From contig CACJDV010000005.1 of assembly GCA_902592265.1 (NCBI GenBank), positions 1 to 61,493 of the forward strand: 61,493 bases of DNA, read 5' to 3'. The first letter of the stretch is position 1; every line of letters begins with the position of its first letter. Source of the DNA: an uncultured Pelagibacteraceae bacterium. Lineage in GTDB: Bacteria > Pseudomonadota > Alphaproteobacteria > Pelagibacterales > Pelagibacteraceae. Both the position numbers and the translations under genes were made by a program. This document shows, piece by piece, positions 9,628 to 18,851 of the stretch. Under the pieces are notes generated by a model. The model worked only from the letters and a program-made list of their open reading frames with translations, was not told the DNA's origin and searched no databases.

Positions 9628-11127
9628 ATCATACATAAAGTAAAAGTATTTCCATCTAAAGTTCACTTACCTAAAAAAAAACAACTGGCTTGGAAAATCG
9701 CTGAGATTGCTAGTGATAATGCAAATTTAGATAAACAAGTGATAGAGATGGTGATTAATAGAATTATTGATAATGCTTCAGTTGCAATAGCTTCTTTGAA
9801 TAGACGTCCAGTTATTTCATCACGGGAAATGGCCCTAAAGCATTCAAGAAAAAATGGTGCAACATTATTTGGAGTTGATAGTAAATTAAAATTTGACTGT
9901 GAATGGGCGGCATGGAGCAATGGAACAGCTGTTAGAGAACTTGATTTTCATGACACATTTTTAGCAGCTGATTATAGTCATCCTGGTGATAATATTCCTC
10001 CTCTTATAAGTGTTGCACAACAAAATAAAAAAAGCGGATTAGATCTTTTAAGAGGGATAATTACAGCTTATGAAGTGCAAGTTAATCTAGTTAAAGGAAT
10101 TTGTTTACATAAACATAAAGTAGACCACATTGCTCACCTAGGTCCTAGTGTTGCAGCTGGAATAGGATCCATGTTAAGACTAAATACTGAAACAATCTAT
10201 CAAGCTGTTCAACAAGCTCTGCACACAACTATTTCAACTAGACAGTCTAGAAAAGGTGAAATTTCCAGTTGGAAAGCTTATGCTCCAGCGCATGCTGGAA
10301 AACTTGCAATCGAAGCTGTAGATAGAGTTATGCGTGGTGAAGGTGCTCCAAGTCCAATTTATGAGGGTGAAGATAGTGTTATAGCAAGAATTTTAGATGG
10401 AAAAAAAGCGCTATATAAAGTTCCACTTCCGAAAAAAAATGAAACTAAGAAAGCTATACTTGAAACTTATACAAAGGAATATTCTGCCGAATATCAATCT
10501 CAAGCATTAATTGATCTTGCAAAAAAACTTAGAAAGAAAATATCAAATCTCAATCAAGTTAGGAAAATTGATATTTATACCAGCCATCATACGCATTATG
10601 TGATTGGTACAGGTGCAAATGACCCTCAAAAAATGGATCCAAATGCAAGTAGAGAAACTTTAGATCATTCAATAATGTATATATTTGCTGTGGCTTTAGA
10701 AGATGGTAGTTGGCATCATGTAAAATCTTATTCGAGAGCTAGAGCAAAAAGAAAAAGCACAATTAAGATATGGAGATCAATCAAAACCCATGAGGATGAA
10801 AAATGGACCAAAAGATATCATGACCCAAACCCCAAAAAAAAAGCTTTTGGTGCAAAAGTCACAATTACACTTAAAAATGGAAAAAAAATTACCGAAGAAC
10901 AAGGAGTTGCAGATGCTCATCCTTATGGCTCAAGACCGTTCAAAAGAAAAAACTATATAAACAAATTTTTAACACTTACCGAGGATATTTTAGATAAAAA
11001 AGAAATTGAAAGATTTTTAAAAACAGTTCAAAACTTAAGAAAACTAAAGTCAGGTCAATTAGATAGATTGAATATTATTGTTAAAAAGAGCAAAATTAAA
11101 CGGAATTTAAAAAAAGGAATTTTTTAA
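9625..11127 (+). CDS. prpD: 2-methylcitrate dehydratase (MmgE/PrpD family)
   Basis: 500 residues of the MmgE/PrpD fold. Typical stretches are [16 protein letters not shown], the [25 protein letters not shown] region (about residues 97-120) and a [11 protein letters not shown] segment. In the methylcitrate cycle it dehydrates 2-methylcitrate to 2-methyl-cis-aconitate. The family also contains proteins of other function, but the assignment is strengthened because prpB and prpC follow with 1-bp overlaps (TAATG at 11127). Together the three enzymes convert propionyl-CoA plus oxaloacetate to pyruvate plus succinate once a hydratase (aconitase) acts. The start is a TTG backed by an AGGAG site. Confidence 0.9.
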   Translation: MIIHKVKVFPSKVHLPKKKQLAWKIAEIASDNANLDKQVIEMVINRIIDNASVAIASLNRRPVISSREMALKHSRKNGATLFGVDSKLKFDCEWAAWSNGTAVRELDFHDTFLAADYSHPGDNIPPLISVAQQNKKSGLDLLRGIITAYEVQVNLVKGICLHKHKVDHIAHLGPSVAAGIGSMLRLNTETIYQAVQQALHTTISTRQSRKGEISSWKAYAPAHAGKLAIEAVDRVMRGEGAPSPIYEGEDSVIARILDGKKALYKVPLPKKNETKKAILETYTKEYSAEYQSQALIDLAKKLRKKISNLNQVRKIDIYTSHHTHYVIGTGANDPQKMDPNASRETLDHSIMYIFAVALEDGSWHHVKSYSRARAKRKSTIKIWRSIKTHEDEKWTKRYHDPNPKKKAFGAKVTITLKNGKKITEEQGVADAHPYGSRPFKRKNYINKFLTLTEDILDKKEIERFLKTVQNLRKLKSGQLDRLNIIVKKSKIKRNLKKGIF

Positions 11128-12023
11128 TGCATTTTGTTGAAAAAGAACCAATACAAAAAAGAAAAGATTTTACAGAGAAATTAAAATCCAAAAAAATATT
11201 AAGAGTTCCTGGTGCTTATAATCCTTTAACAGCAAAATTAATTGAGGAAATTGGTTACGATGCTGTTTATGTTTCTGGAGGTGTTATGGCGAATGATCTT
11301 GGTTTTCCAGATATTGGCTTAACTACTTTACAAGATGTTAGTACACGGTCATATTTAATCTCAAGAGTTACAAACCTTCCTACAATTGTTGACATAGATA
11401 CAGGATTTAAATCTTGTAAAGAGACCATAGAAACTTTTGAGGAGTTTGGAATTACGGGAGTTCATATAGAAGATCAAATTGAAAGAAAAAGATGTGGTCA
11501 CCTAGATAACAAAGAATTGATATCAACTGATGAAATGGTAAAAAAAATTAAAGAATGCGTATCTGCAAAAAAAGACGCAAATTTTAAGATCATTGCAAGG
11601 TCTGATGCTAAAAGTGTAGAAGGAATAAATAAAATGATCGAAAGATGTAAAGCATATATTGATGCTGGTGCAGAAATTGTTTTTCCTGAAGCACTTTATG
11701 ATGAAAAAGATTTTGAGAAAGTTAGAGGAGAACTATCATGTTATTTGTTAGCTAACATGACTGAATTTGGTAAAACTAAATTGTTAAATTACAAACAATT
11801 AGAAGAACTTGGTTATAATATAGTTATATATCCAGTTACAACTCAAAGATTAGCAATGAAAAATGTTGAGGATGGTTTAAGAGACATTTATACAAATGGA
11901 CACCAAAACAACATTATTGATAAAATGCAAACCAGAAAACGATTATATGACCTTGTAGATTATGAAAAATATAATAGTTTGGATGAAAAAATTTATAACT
12001 TTAACACTGAAGGTCATGAATAA
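11127..12023 (+). CDS. prpB: 2-methylisocitrate lyase
   Basis: 298 residues of the isocitrate lyase/PEP mutase superfamily. The catalytic-cysteine motif KRCGH is visible in the DQIERKRCGHL stretch (near residue 127), along with the substrate/metal DIDTGF motif and IARSDAKS. It cleaves 2-methylisocitrate to pyruvate and succinate. Its length fits PrpB rather than the longer isocitrate lyase AceA. The start overlaps the prpD stop and its stop overlaps the prpC start, each by one base, indicating coupled translation. Confidence 0.93.
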   Translation: MHFVEKEPIQKRKDFTEKLKSKKILRVPGAYNPLTAKLIEEIGYDAVYVSGGVMANDLGFPDIGLTTLQDVSTRSYLISRVTNLPTIVDIDTGFKSCKETIETFEEFGITGVHIEDQIERKRCGHLDNKELISTDEMVKKIKECVSAKKDANFKIIARSDAKSVEGINKMIERCKAYIDAGAEIVFPEALYDEKDFEKVRGELSCYLLANMTEFGKTKLLNYKQLEELGYNIVIYPVTTQRLAMKNVEDGLRDIYTNGHQNNIIDKMQTRKRLYDLVDYEKYNSLDEKIYNFNTEGHE

Positions 12024-13147
12024 TGAGTGATGATATAAAAAAGGGTTTATTGGGAATTGTTGTAGACGAAACAGAAGTTTCAAAAGTAATGCCTGAAATT
12101 AATTCTCTTACTTATAGAGGCTATGCTGCTCAAGATTTATGTGCAAAATGTAAGTTTGAAGAAGTTGCTTATTTAATTCTAAATGGTGAGTTACCAAACA
12201 AAAATCAATTAAATAATTTTGAAAAACAAGAGAGAAAAGAGAGAAAACTCTCAAAAACTCTTATAGAGGATATAAAGAAATTTCCTAAAAAAGCTCACCC
12301 CATGGATGTAGCTAGGACAGTTGTAAGTATTATGGGTCTGGAGGATAAAGAAACAAAAGATAATTCACCTAAGGCTAACATGAGAAAAGTAATGAGGATT
12401 TTCGCAAAAACTCCTGTGGCTTTAGCTGCTTTTTATAGAGCTAGAAAAGGAAAAAAAATTATACCTCCAAAAAGTGGTCTTTCTTTTTCAGAAAACTTTT
12501 TTCATATGTGTTTTGGTAAAGTCCCAAATAAAGACATTGTTAAAGCTTTTGATGTTTCTTTAATTTTATACGCTGAACATAGCTTTAATGTTTCAACTTT
12601 TACCGCAAGAACTATAACAAGTAGTTTGTCTGATATTCATGGAGCAATAACTGGAGCAATCGCAAGTTTAAAGGGTCCTTTGCATGGCGGGGCTAATGAA
12701 GAAGTTATGCATATGATGAATAAAATAAAAAAACCCGAAAATGCGCTTAAATGGATAAATAAAGCACTTGATAATAAAGATGTTGTAATGGGTTTTGGTC
12801 ATAGAGTTTATAAAAGTGGAGACTCTAGAGTGCCAACAATGAGAGAATATTTTGGAAAAGTTGCAAAAATTAAAAAAGACAAAAAATTTGTAAAAATCTA
12901 TGACATTGTTGAAAAAGTTATGATTGATAGAAAAAATATCTATCCAAATGTAGACTACCCTACTGGTCCTACTTATCATTTAATGGGTTTCGATACGGAT
13001 TTTTTCACACCTATTTTTGTTATTTCTAGGATTACAGGTTGGTCAGCACATGTTATTGAGCAACATGCAGCAAATAAATTGATTAGACCTCTTGCTAGCT
13101 ACAAAGGTAACCAACACAGAAAAGTTGTTCAATTAAATCAAAGATAA
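12023..13147 (+). CDS. prpC: 2-methylcitrate synthase (citrate synthase family)
   Basis: 374 residues of the citrate synthase fold. It contains the active-site signatures GPLHGGANEEV, GFGHRVYKSGD and the catalytic Asp of DFFTPIFVISR. The N-terminus starts KKGLLGIVVDETEVSKV as in PrpC enzymes, which condense propionyl-CoA with oxaloacetate. Together with prpD and prpB it forms a compact prpDBC operon. Its TAA stop (13145-13147) abuts the nrdB stop codon on the opposite strand with no spacer, so any terminator would lie within nrdB. Confidence 0.93.
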   Translation: MSDDIKKGLLGIVVDETEVSKVMPEINSLTYRGYAAQDLCAKCKFEEVAYLILNGELPNKNQLNNFEKQERKERKLSKTLIEDIKKFPKKAHPMDVARTVVSIMGLEDKETKDNSPKANMRKVMRIFAKTPVALAAFYRARKGKKIIPPKSGLSFSENFFHMCFGKVPNKDIVKAFDVSLILYAEHSFNVSTFTARTITSSLSDIHGAITGAIASLKGPLHGGANEEVMHMMNKIKKPENALKWINKALDNKDVVMGFGHRVYKSGDSRVPTMREYFGKVAKIKKDKKFVKIYDIVEKVMIDRKNIYPNVDYPTGPTYHLMGFDTDFFTPIFVISRITGWSAHVIEQHAANKLIRPLASYKGNQHRKVVQLNQR

Positions 13148-14164
13148 TTAACTAAAAGCTTCGACCCAAGTTCCTTGTGTAGATGCTTTAGAATACTCAG
13201 TTGCACGACCTTCAAAAAAGTTCATGTGTTCAACTGCATTTAACATTGTATCTAACCATCCTAAAGGGTTTTTTTGTACATCATAAATTGGTTCCAAACC
13301 TAATTGTACTAGTCTTCTGTTACCAATAAATCTAATATAATCTTTTACCTCTTTTGCAGTTAATCCTTCCATTGGACCCATTTCAAAAGCTAAATCTATA
13401 AAAGCATCCTCATGTTCAATAATAGTTCTGCAAGCTTCATATAATTCTTTTTTTAATTTTGAAGTCCAGATTTCTGGATTCTCTTTGATGAATTCTTTAA
13501 AAATTCTAATCATAGAATTACAGTGCAGAGTTTCATCTCTTACAGACCAAGTAACTATTTGTCCCATTCCTTTCATTTTATTATGTCTTGGGAAATTTAA
13601 AAGTATCGCGAAACTTGCAAATAGCTGTAGACCCTCAGTGAAAGCACTAAAGACCGCAACAGTTTTAGCAATATCTTCTTTGGAATTAACATTAAATCCT
13701 TGCATGTAATCATATTTATCTTTCATTTCTTTATACTTCATAAATGCAGAATATTCTGACTCTGGCATTCCAATAGTATCTAATAAATGAGAATAAGCAG
13801 CAACGTGAACTGTTTCCATTGCAGCAAAAGCTGTCATCATCATTAAAACTTCAGTTGGTTTAAAAACAGTCGTGTAGTGTCTCAAGTAACAGTTATTAAC
13901 TTCAACATCAGCTTGTGTGAAAAATCTAAAGATTTGAGTTAAAAGATTTTTTTCAGGTTGTGATAAATTTTTCTGCCAATCTCTAACATCATCACCAAGT
14001 GGAACCTCCTCAGGTAACCAATGAATTCTTTGTTGTGTTAACCAAGCGTCATAACACCAAGGGTATCTAAATGGTTTATAAACTGGGTTCTCGACCAAAA
14101 GTCCCATCTTTTTTGGTTGGATAATTTCTTTTTTTTCAACTTTAATTTTTTCTGCTACTGACAT
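13148..14164 (-). CDS. nrdB: Ribonucleoside-diphosphate reductase beta subunit (class I)
   Basis: About 338 residues, all helical ferritin-like fold. It carries the diiron/radical site: Asp in FFTQADVEVNN, the ETVHVAAY motif holding Glu, His and the radical Tyr, and the DETLH motif. It provides the tyrosyl radical for NrdA in deoxynucleotide synthesis. I choose ATG 14164 (MSVAEKIKVEKK) because a GAGGAG ribosome binding site lies about 8 bases upstream. The in-frame GTG at 14173 touches that site and cannot use it. The gene overlaps the nrdA 3' end by 10 bp, so translation is coupled. Confidence 0.95.
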   Translation of the reverse strand: MSVAEKIKVEKKEIIQPKKMGLLVENPVYKPFRYPWCYDAWLTQQRIHWLPEEVPLGDDVRDWQKNLSQPEKNLLTQIFRFFTQADVEVNNCYLRHYTTVFKPTEVLMMMTAFAAMETVHVAAYSHLLDTIGMPESEYSAFMKYKEMKDKYDYMQGFNVNSKEDIAKTVAVFSAFTEGLQLFASFAILLNFPRHNKMKGMGQIVTWSVRDETLHCNSMIRIFKEFIKENPEIWTSKLKKELYEACRTIIEHEDAFIDLAFEMGPMEGLTAKEVKDYIRFIGNRRLVQLGLEPIYDVQKNPLGWLDTMLNAVEHMNFFEGRATEYSKASTQGTWVEAFS

Positions 14165-16095
14165 GATAAACACTCCTCGTATTCTGGTTCTTGGTTAGTT
14201 TGTTGATTTTTAGATTTATATACATTGGCTGTAATATCAGTTGATTGAGCATTATTGATATTTTCAGCTCTTTGAATTGATTTTGATCTACAGTAATAAA
14301 GGCTTTTTAGACCCTTTTTCCATGCATCAAAATGAATTCTATGTAATTCTTTTTTATGAACGTCTGCTGGTAAAAACAAATTGACTGATTGTGCTTGAGA
14401 AATAAATGGTGTCCTATCACCGCTCAGCTCAATAATCCATTTTTGATTTAATTCAAAGGCAGTTTTAAAAACATCTTTTTCTAAATCAGTTAAAAAATCT
14501 AAATGCGATACTGAACCTTGATTAGTAGTTATTGTTGACCATGTTTCATCATCATTCTTGCCGTGACTTTCCAAAATCTCTTCAAGATATCTATTTCTGA
14601 CATTGAAAGATCCTGATAATGTTTTGTGAGTATAACTGTTAGCTGCAATAGGTTCTACTCCTGGTGATGCACCACCACAAATTATTGAAATAGAAGCAGT
14701 TGGTGCTATTGCAGTTTTATTTGAAAATCTTTCTTTAAAACCATATTCTGCAGCGTCAGGACATGCTCCTCTTTCCTCAGCTAAATCTTTTGAAGCTTGG
14801 TTTACTTTTTCGTGAATATTTTTAAAAATTTTTTTATTCCATGACTTTGCCATAACAGATTCAAGTGGAATTCTTTTTTGTTGCAAGAAAGAATGAAAGC
14901 CCATCACTCCTAATCCGACACTTCTCTCTCTTTCAGCAGAATATTTTGCGTCTTTAAACTGCTCAGGTGCTTTATTAATGAAATCAGATAAAACATTATC
15001 TAAAAATCTCATTACATCTCCAATCATATCTGGATCATCTTTCCACTCATCATACTTTTCTAAATTTAGTGAAGACAAACAACAAACAGCTGTTCTATCT
15101 CTTCCATCTTTATCAACACCTGTAGGCAAAGTTATCTCGCTGCAAAGATTTGATGTTTTAACTGTAAGGTTTGCTAACTTATGATGTTGCGGAATTTGTC
15201 TATTAACAGTGTCTATATAAATAATATAAGGTTCACCTGTTTCAATTCTTGCAGTCAAAAGTCTAATCCATAAATTTCTTGCAGAAATGGTTTGTTGAAT
15301 AGATCCGTCAGCTGGACTCTTCAGTGCCCATTGCTCATCATTTTCTACAGCTCTCATGAATGCATCAGAAACTAAAACACCATGATGTAAGTTTAATGCT
15401 TTCCTATTTGGATCTCCACCAGTCGGTCTTCTCATTTCCATAAACTCTTCTATTTCAGGATGATCGATTGGAAGATAACAGGCTGCAGATCCTCTTCTTA
15501 AAGAACCTTGACTGATTGCCATTGTTAAAGAGTCCATAACTTTTATAAATGGAATAATCCCAGAAGTTTTTCCAACTTTACCTATCTTCTCACCTATTGA
15601 TCTTAAATTTCCCCAATAACTTCCTATACCTCCACCTTTTGCGGCTAACCAAACATTTTCACTCCAAAGATCTAGAATACCACCTAAGCTATCTGATGCT
15701 TCATTTAAAAAACATGAAATTGGTAATCCTCTTTTAGTTCCACCATTAGACAAAACAGGTGTAGCTGGCATGAACCAGAGGTTACTTATATAATTATAAA
15801 TTCTTTGCGCATGCAAATTATCGTCAGCGTATGTGCTAGCTACTCTTGCAAATAGATCTTGAAAAGACTCGTTAAGACCTAAATATCTATCTTTTAAAGT
15901 CGCCTTACCAAAATCTGTTAGCTTTGAATCCCTTGATCGGTCAATTTTAATTATTATGCCTTTATCATTTTGAAACAGCTCAGTTTCATTGTTTAACGAG
16001 AACAAATCTGGTCTATTGTTTTTTTGGACCTCTTTAACTTCAGGGCTAAATTCGGAGACAGCTTTCTTTAGTGCTTGCGATAGTATTTTATTCAT
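14155..16095 (-). CDS. nrdA: Ribonucleoside-diphosphate reductase alpha subunit (class I)
   Basis: 646 residues, the catalytic subunit that reduces ribonucleotides. Visible active-site elements are LPISCFL (substrate-site cysteine), SNLCSEITL (radical Cys and Glu) and AVCCLSSLNL (second redox cysteine). The C-terminal ECLSCQ supplies the CxxC-like pair re-reduced by thioredoxin or glutaredoxin. The protein is about 110 residues shorter than E. coli NrdA, and its N-terminus shows no ATP-cone, so the overall-activity allosteric site appears absent. It forms an operon with nrdB. A possible NrdR box lies upstream. Confidence 0.96.
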   Translation of the reverse strand: MNKILSQALKKAVSEFSPEVKEVQKNNRPDLFSLNNETELFQNDKGIIIKIDRSRDSKLTDFGKATLKDRYLGLNESFQDLFARVASTYADDNLHAQRIYNYISNLWFMPATPVLSNGGTKRGLPISCFLNEASDSLGGILDLWSENVWLAAKGGGIGSYWGNLRSIGEKIGKVGKTSGIIPFIKVMDSLTMAISQGSLRRGSAACYLPIDHPEIEEFMEMRRPTGGDPNRKALNLHHGVLVSDAFMRAVENDEQWALKSPADGSIQQTISARNLWIRLLTARIETGEPYIIYIDTVNRQIPQHHKLANLTVKTSNLCSEITLPTGVDKDGRDRTAVCCLSSLNLEKYDEWKDDPDMIGDVMRFLDNVLSDFINKAPEQFKDAKYSAERERSVGLGVMGFHSFLQQKRIPLESVMAKSWNKKIFKNIHEKVNQASKDLAEERGACPDAAEYGFKERFSNKTAIAPTASISIICGGASPGVEPIAANSYTHKTLSGSFNVRNRYLEEILESHGKNDDETWSTITTNQGSVSHLDFLTDLEKDVFKTAFELNQKWIIELSGDRTPFISQAQSVNLFLPADVHKKELHRIHFDAWKKGLKSLYYCRSKSIQRAENINNAQSTDITANVYKSKNQQTNQEPEYEECLSCQ

Positions 16096-16129
16096 TTTTT
16101 GTTAATATATCTTGTTAATATAGCGAAAA

Positions 16130-16145
16130 CAACTATATGTTGTGT
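16130..16145 (-). promoter_or_regulatory. Candidate NrdR box upstream of nrdA
   Basis: The 16-mer here matches the published NrdR consensus acaCwATATaTwGtgt at 13 positions by hand alignment, and it sits 34 bp upstream of the nrdA start. A weaker second match (10 of 16) begins at 16102. The spacing between the two is 28 bp rather than the usual 31-32 bp. This is suggestive of NrdR repression of nrdAB, not proof. Confidence 0.45.
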
Positions 16146-16253
16146 GCGCCTAGTGTTGATATACTAAATATTATGTAAATCAACAGAACATTTATAGAAC
16201 AGTGAAAAAAAAATTCAACTATAAAAACGAAAAAAATGTAAGTAATTAACAGC

Positions 16254-17708
16254 ATGTCTCAATTAATAAAAATAGACCCCTTTGGCTTTAGAGAATATGA
16301 CGCAAGATGGATTTACGAAAAAGACATTAATGAGCAAGGAATCACGAATCTTGGAAAAGGTCTAGGCACCCAAATTAAAGAACATACTAAAAAAGAAAAC
16401 CCAAGAGTAATAGTCGGGCATGATTACAGATCATACAGCGAAAAAATAAAGTCAGCTTTAAAGAAAGGTCTATTATCAACTGGGTGTTTCATTGAAGACG
16501 TTGGTTTATCATTATCACCAATGGTTTATTTCGCACAATTTAATTTAGATGCAGATGCAGTTGCAATGGTAACAGCTAGTCATAATGAAAACGGCTGGAC
16601 TGGTGTAAAAATGGGCATCAAAAAAGGATTAACACATGCCCCTGAGGAAATGAAAGAGTTAAAAGAAATCACTTTGAACCAAAAATTTACTAAAGGCGAA
16701 GGTAATGAAAAACAAATTAAAGATTTTGATAAGATTTATAAAAAGGATTTAATAAGTAAAAATAAGTTAAAAAAAAAGATAAAAGCTGTTGTTGCTTGTG
16801 GTAATGGTACAGCAGGAATTTTTGCTCCTGAAATATTGAGGGGTATTGGATGCGAGGTAGTAGAATTGGACTGTAATTTAGATTGGAATTTTCCGAAATA
16901 TAATCCAAACCCTGAGGATTTAGAAATGCTCCATGCAATCGTTAAATCAGTAAAAGAAAACAATGCTGATATTGGTTTTGGTTTTGATGGAGATGGTGAT
17001 CGTGTTGGTGTAATCGATAATGTGGGAAATGAAATTTTTTCTGATAAAATAGGCTTATTAATAGCTAGAAATCTGTCTAATACACATAAAAACTCAAAAT
17101 TTATTGTGGATGTAAAATCTACTGGTCTTTATTCAACTGACAAAGTTTTGAATAAAAATCAATGTGAAACTTTATATTGGAAAACAGGTCATTCTCACAT
17201 CAAAAGAAAAGTACATAACGAAAAAGCTTTAGCTGGATTTGAAAAAAGTGGACACTTTTTTTTCAATCAACCATTAGGTTACGGTTATGACGACGGAATT
17301 AATTCAGCAATTCAAGTTTGTCACTTATTAAATAATCAAGATAAAAAAATGAGTGAAATAATTAAAGAACTTCCAACCACTTACCAATCGCCAACAATGG
17401 CACCTTTTTGTAAAGATGAGGAAAAATACAATGTAGTTGACGAAATGGTTAAGGAATTTAAAAAGATAAAAGACCAAAAAATAAAAATAGATAATCAGGA
17501 AATAAAAGAAATTATAACTGTAAATGGCGTTAGATTTTCTTTTGAAGATGGTTCTTGGGGATTAATTCGAGCATCCTCTAATAAACCCTCATTAGTTGTA
17601 GTTACTGAAAGCCCTACTTCTGATGCAAGAAAATCAAATATTTTTAAATTCATTGATAAAACATTAATGAAAACTGGCAAGATTGGTGAGTACGATCAAA
17701 AAATTTAA
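16254..17708 (+). CDS. manB: Phosphomannomutase/phosphoglucomutase
   Basis: 484 residues of the alpha-D-phosphohexomutase family. It has the phosphoserine motif TASHNENGW near residue 110, the metal-binding loop GFDGDGDRVG near residue 241, and the sugar-binding FEKSGHFFF. The enzyme interconverts hexose 1- and 6-phosphates of mannose or glucose for surface polysaccharide precursors. Specificity (PMM, PGM, or dual as in AlgC) cannot be read from sequence; pgm or algC would be alternative symbols. Length is typical. It is divergent from nrdA with a 158 bp gap. Confidence 0.88.
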   Translation: MSQLIKIDPFGFREYDARWIYEKDINEQGITNLGKGLGTQIKEHTKKENPRVIVGHDYRSYSEKIKSALKKGLLSTGCFIEDVGLSLSPMVYFAQFNLDADAVAMVTASHNENGWTGVKMGIKKGLTHAPEEMKELKEITLNQKFTKGEGNEKQIKDFDKIYKKDLISKNKLKKKIKAVVACGNGTAGIFAPEILRGIGCEVVELDCNLDWNFPKYNPNPEDLEMLHAIVKSVKENNADIGFGFDGDGDRVGVIDNVGNEIFSDKIGLLIARNLSNTHKNSKFIVDVKSTGLYSTDKVLNKNQCETLYWKTGHSHIKRKVHNEKALAGFEKSGHFFFNQPLGYGYDDGINSAIQVCHLLNNQDKKMSEIIKELPTTYQSPTMAPFCKDEEKYNVVDEMVKEFKKIKDQKIKIDNQEIKEIITVNGVRFSFEDGSWGLIRASSNKPSLVVVTESPTSDARKSNIFKFIDKTLMKTGKIGEYDQKI

Positions 17709-17772
17709 TAAAGTAAAGATTCAACTAAAAAGTGTTCATAAAACTTTAAAGAATCATTTATCTTGATTTTGT

Positions 17773-17811
17773 GAGGTGATGGAGGGAGACTGAAGTCACC
17801 TCTTTTTTTTT
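17773..17811 (+). terminator. Hairpin plus T9 ending at the ATG of the DUF2061 gene
   Basis: A perfect 7-bp stem, GAGGTGA (17773-17779) with TCACCTC (17796-17802), is followed by nine T (17803-17811). The next three bases are the ATG of the downstream gene. The form is a factor-independent terminator for the phosphohexomutase transcript. Because it abuts a start codon, it could instead be an attenuator. The loop contains a GGAGGGAG purine tract resembling a ribosome binding site. Confidence 0.75.
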
Positions 17812-18012
17812 ATGGCAGATAAAAAAATTAGATCAATAGCTAAAACTTTTTCTTGGAGATTTATCATTTTTGTTTATTGGGTAATTTTTGGATACATTTA
17901 CACTGGAACATTTACAGGTGCAGGGATACTCGGTGTTGGATCAATAGTTCCACTTTTTTTTTACTATTTTCATGAGAGAATTTGGAACAAGGTTAAATGG
18001 GGAACTGGTTAA
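17812..18012 (+). CDS. DUF2061 family small membrane protein
   Basis: 66 residues starting MADKKIRSIAKTFSWR with two hydrophobic segments (about residues 15-33 and 37-51) and ending HERIWNKVKWG. This is the standard size and signature of the DUF2061 family, whose function is not established. It is predicted to sit in the inner membrane. No ribosome binding site precedes the ATG within 15 bases; the start follows nine T of a terminator-like hairpin. The gene is isolated: the phosphohexomutase is upstream and the TauE-like gene is convergent 2 bp downstream. Confidence 0.88.
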   Translation: MADKKIRSIAKTFSWRFIIFVYWVIFGYIYTGTFTGAGILGVGSIVPLFFYYFHERIWNKVKWGTG

Positions 18013-18014
18013 TA

Positions 18015-18851
18015 TTAATTTATTGATAAGTATTCAAAAAAAGATCTAATCGATACAATAATTAAAAATATTCCAAAGATCTTGCTCAATATATTTTTAT
18101 CTATTTTATAAACTGCTTTTGCGCCTACTCTAGCCATTATCATTGTCACTGGCACAAACACTAGAAATCCAAGTAAATTCACATATCCAAGACTGTAGGG
18201 TGTATTAATATTATCTACAATTTTACCTCCAGTAATCATTGTAATTGTACCAAATACAGCAATCAGGAAACCAACTCCTGCTGCAGTTCCTATTGATCTC
18301 CTAATATCGTATCCAAAAGTTCTCATAAAAGGAACCATTAACGAACCACCACCAATTCCAAGTAACACAGATATAAAACCTATAATAATTCCTGAAATAT
18401 TTTTAGCTGAGTCAGAGATCATTTTTGGATTTTTTAAAAGCTGTTCTCTAAAAAAGATAAAGAATAAACCAACTATAAAAGCCATAATTGAAAAGAATAA
18501 AACGAAAGCTGGTGTTTTTAAGTTTACTGCTAAAAATGTTCCCCCAATAACACCAAATAAAATAAATATACCAAAAGATTTTATAAGCTTAAAATCAACC
18601 GCATCATACTCCATATGAGTTTTTGTTGATATGATTGAAGTTGGAATTATAATTGCTAATGAAGTTCCAACTGAAAGATGCATTCTTGTTGTAATATCAA
18701 AATCTAAAACAGTAAAAGCATAATAAAGAGCAGGCACTATTATTATACCACCACCAACTCCTAATAAACCTGCCATAAAACCAGCAACAGATGCTGCTAA
18801 AGATAAAACAAATAAAAGATTTATAATTTCTTTTATGTCTAAAGTTTCCAT
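18015..18851 (-). CDS. TauE/SafE family sulfite/anion exporter permease
   Basis: 278 residues with about eight hydrophobic helices and the two glycine-rich repeats of the family: LLGVGGGIIIVPALYY near residue 30 and LLGIGGGSLMVPFM near residue 165. Members export sulfite, sulfoacetate or related anions during C2-sulfonate breakdown, but many are uncharacterised. The ATG overlaps the dusA stop by 1 bp (TAATG), making it the last gene of the dctPQM-dusA run. A link to the taurine genes 37 kb away is inference only. Confidence 0.85.
   Translation of the reverse strand: METLDIKEIINLLFVLSLAASVAGFMAGLLGVGGGIIIVPALYYAFTVLDFDITTRMHLSVGTSLAIIIPTSIISTKTHMEYDAVDFKLIKSFGIFILFGVIGGTFLAVNLKTPAFVLFFSIMAFIVGLFFIFFREQLLKNPKMISDSAKNISGIIIGFISVLLGIGGGSLMVPFMRTFGYDIRRSIGTAAGVGFLIAVFGTITMITGGKIVDNINTPYSLGYVNLLGFLVFVPVTMIMARVGAKAVYKIDKNILSKIFGIFLIIVSIRSFFEYLSIN

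Noticed and set aside
12668-12979. 103-codon minus-strand frame inside prpC
   Set aside because: It is antisense to conserved citrate-synthase motifs; composition is Phe/His-rich as expected of a shadow frame.
16102-16117. Second NrdR-like box
   Set aside because: Only 10 of 16 positions match and the 28-bp spacing is off the expected 31-32, so chance is likely in AT-rich DNA.
17729-17747. AAAGT/ACTTT inverted repeat upstream of the DUF2061 hairpin
   Set aside because: Five A-T-rich pairs with a 9-base loop occur by chance in this composition.
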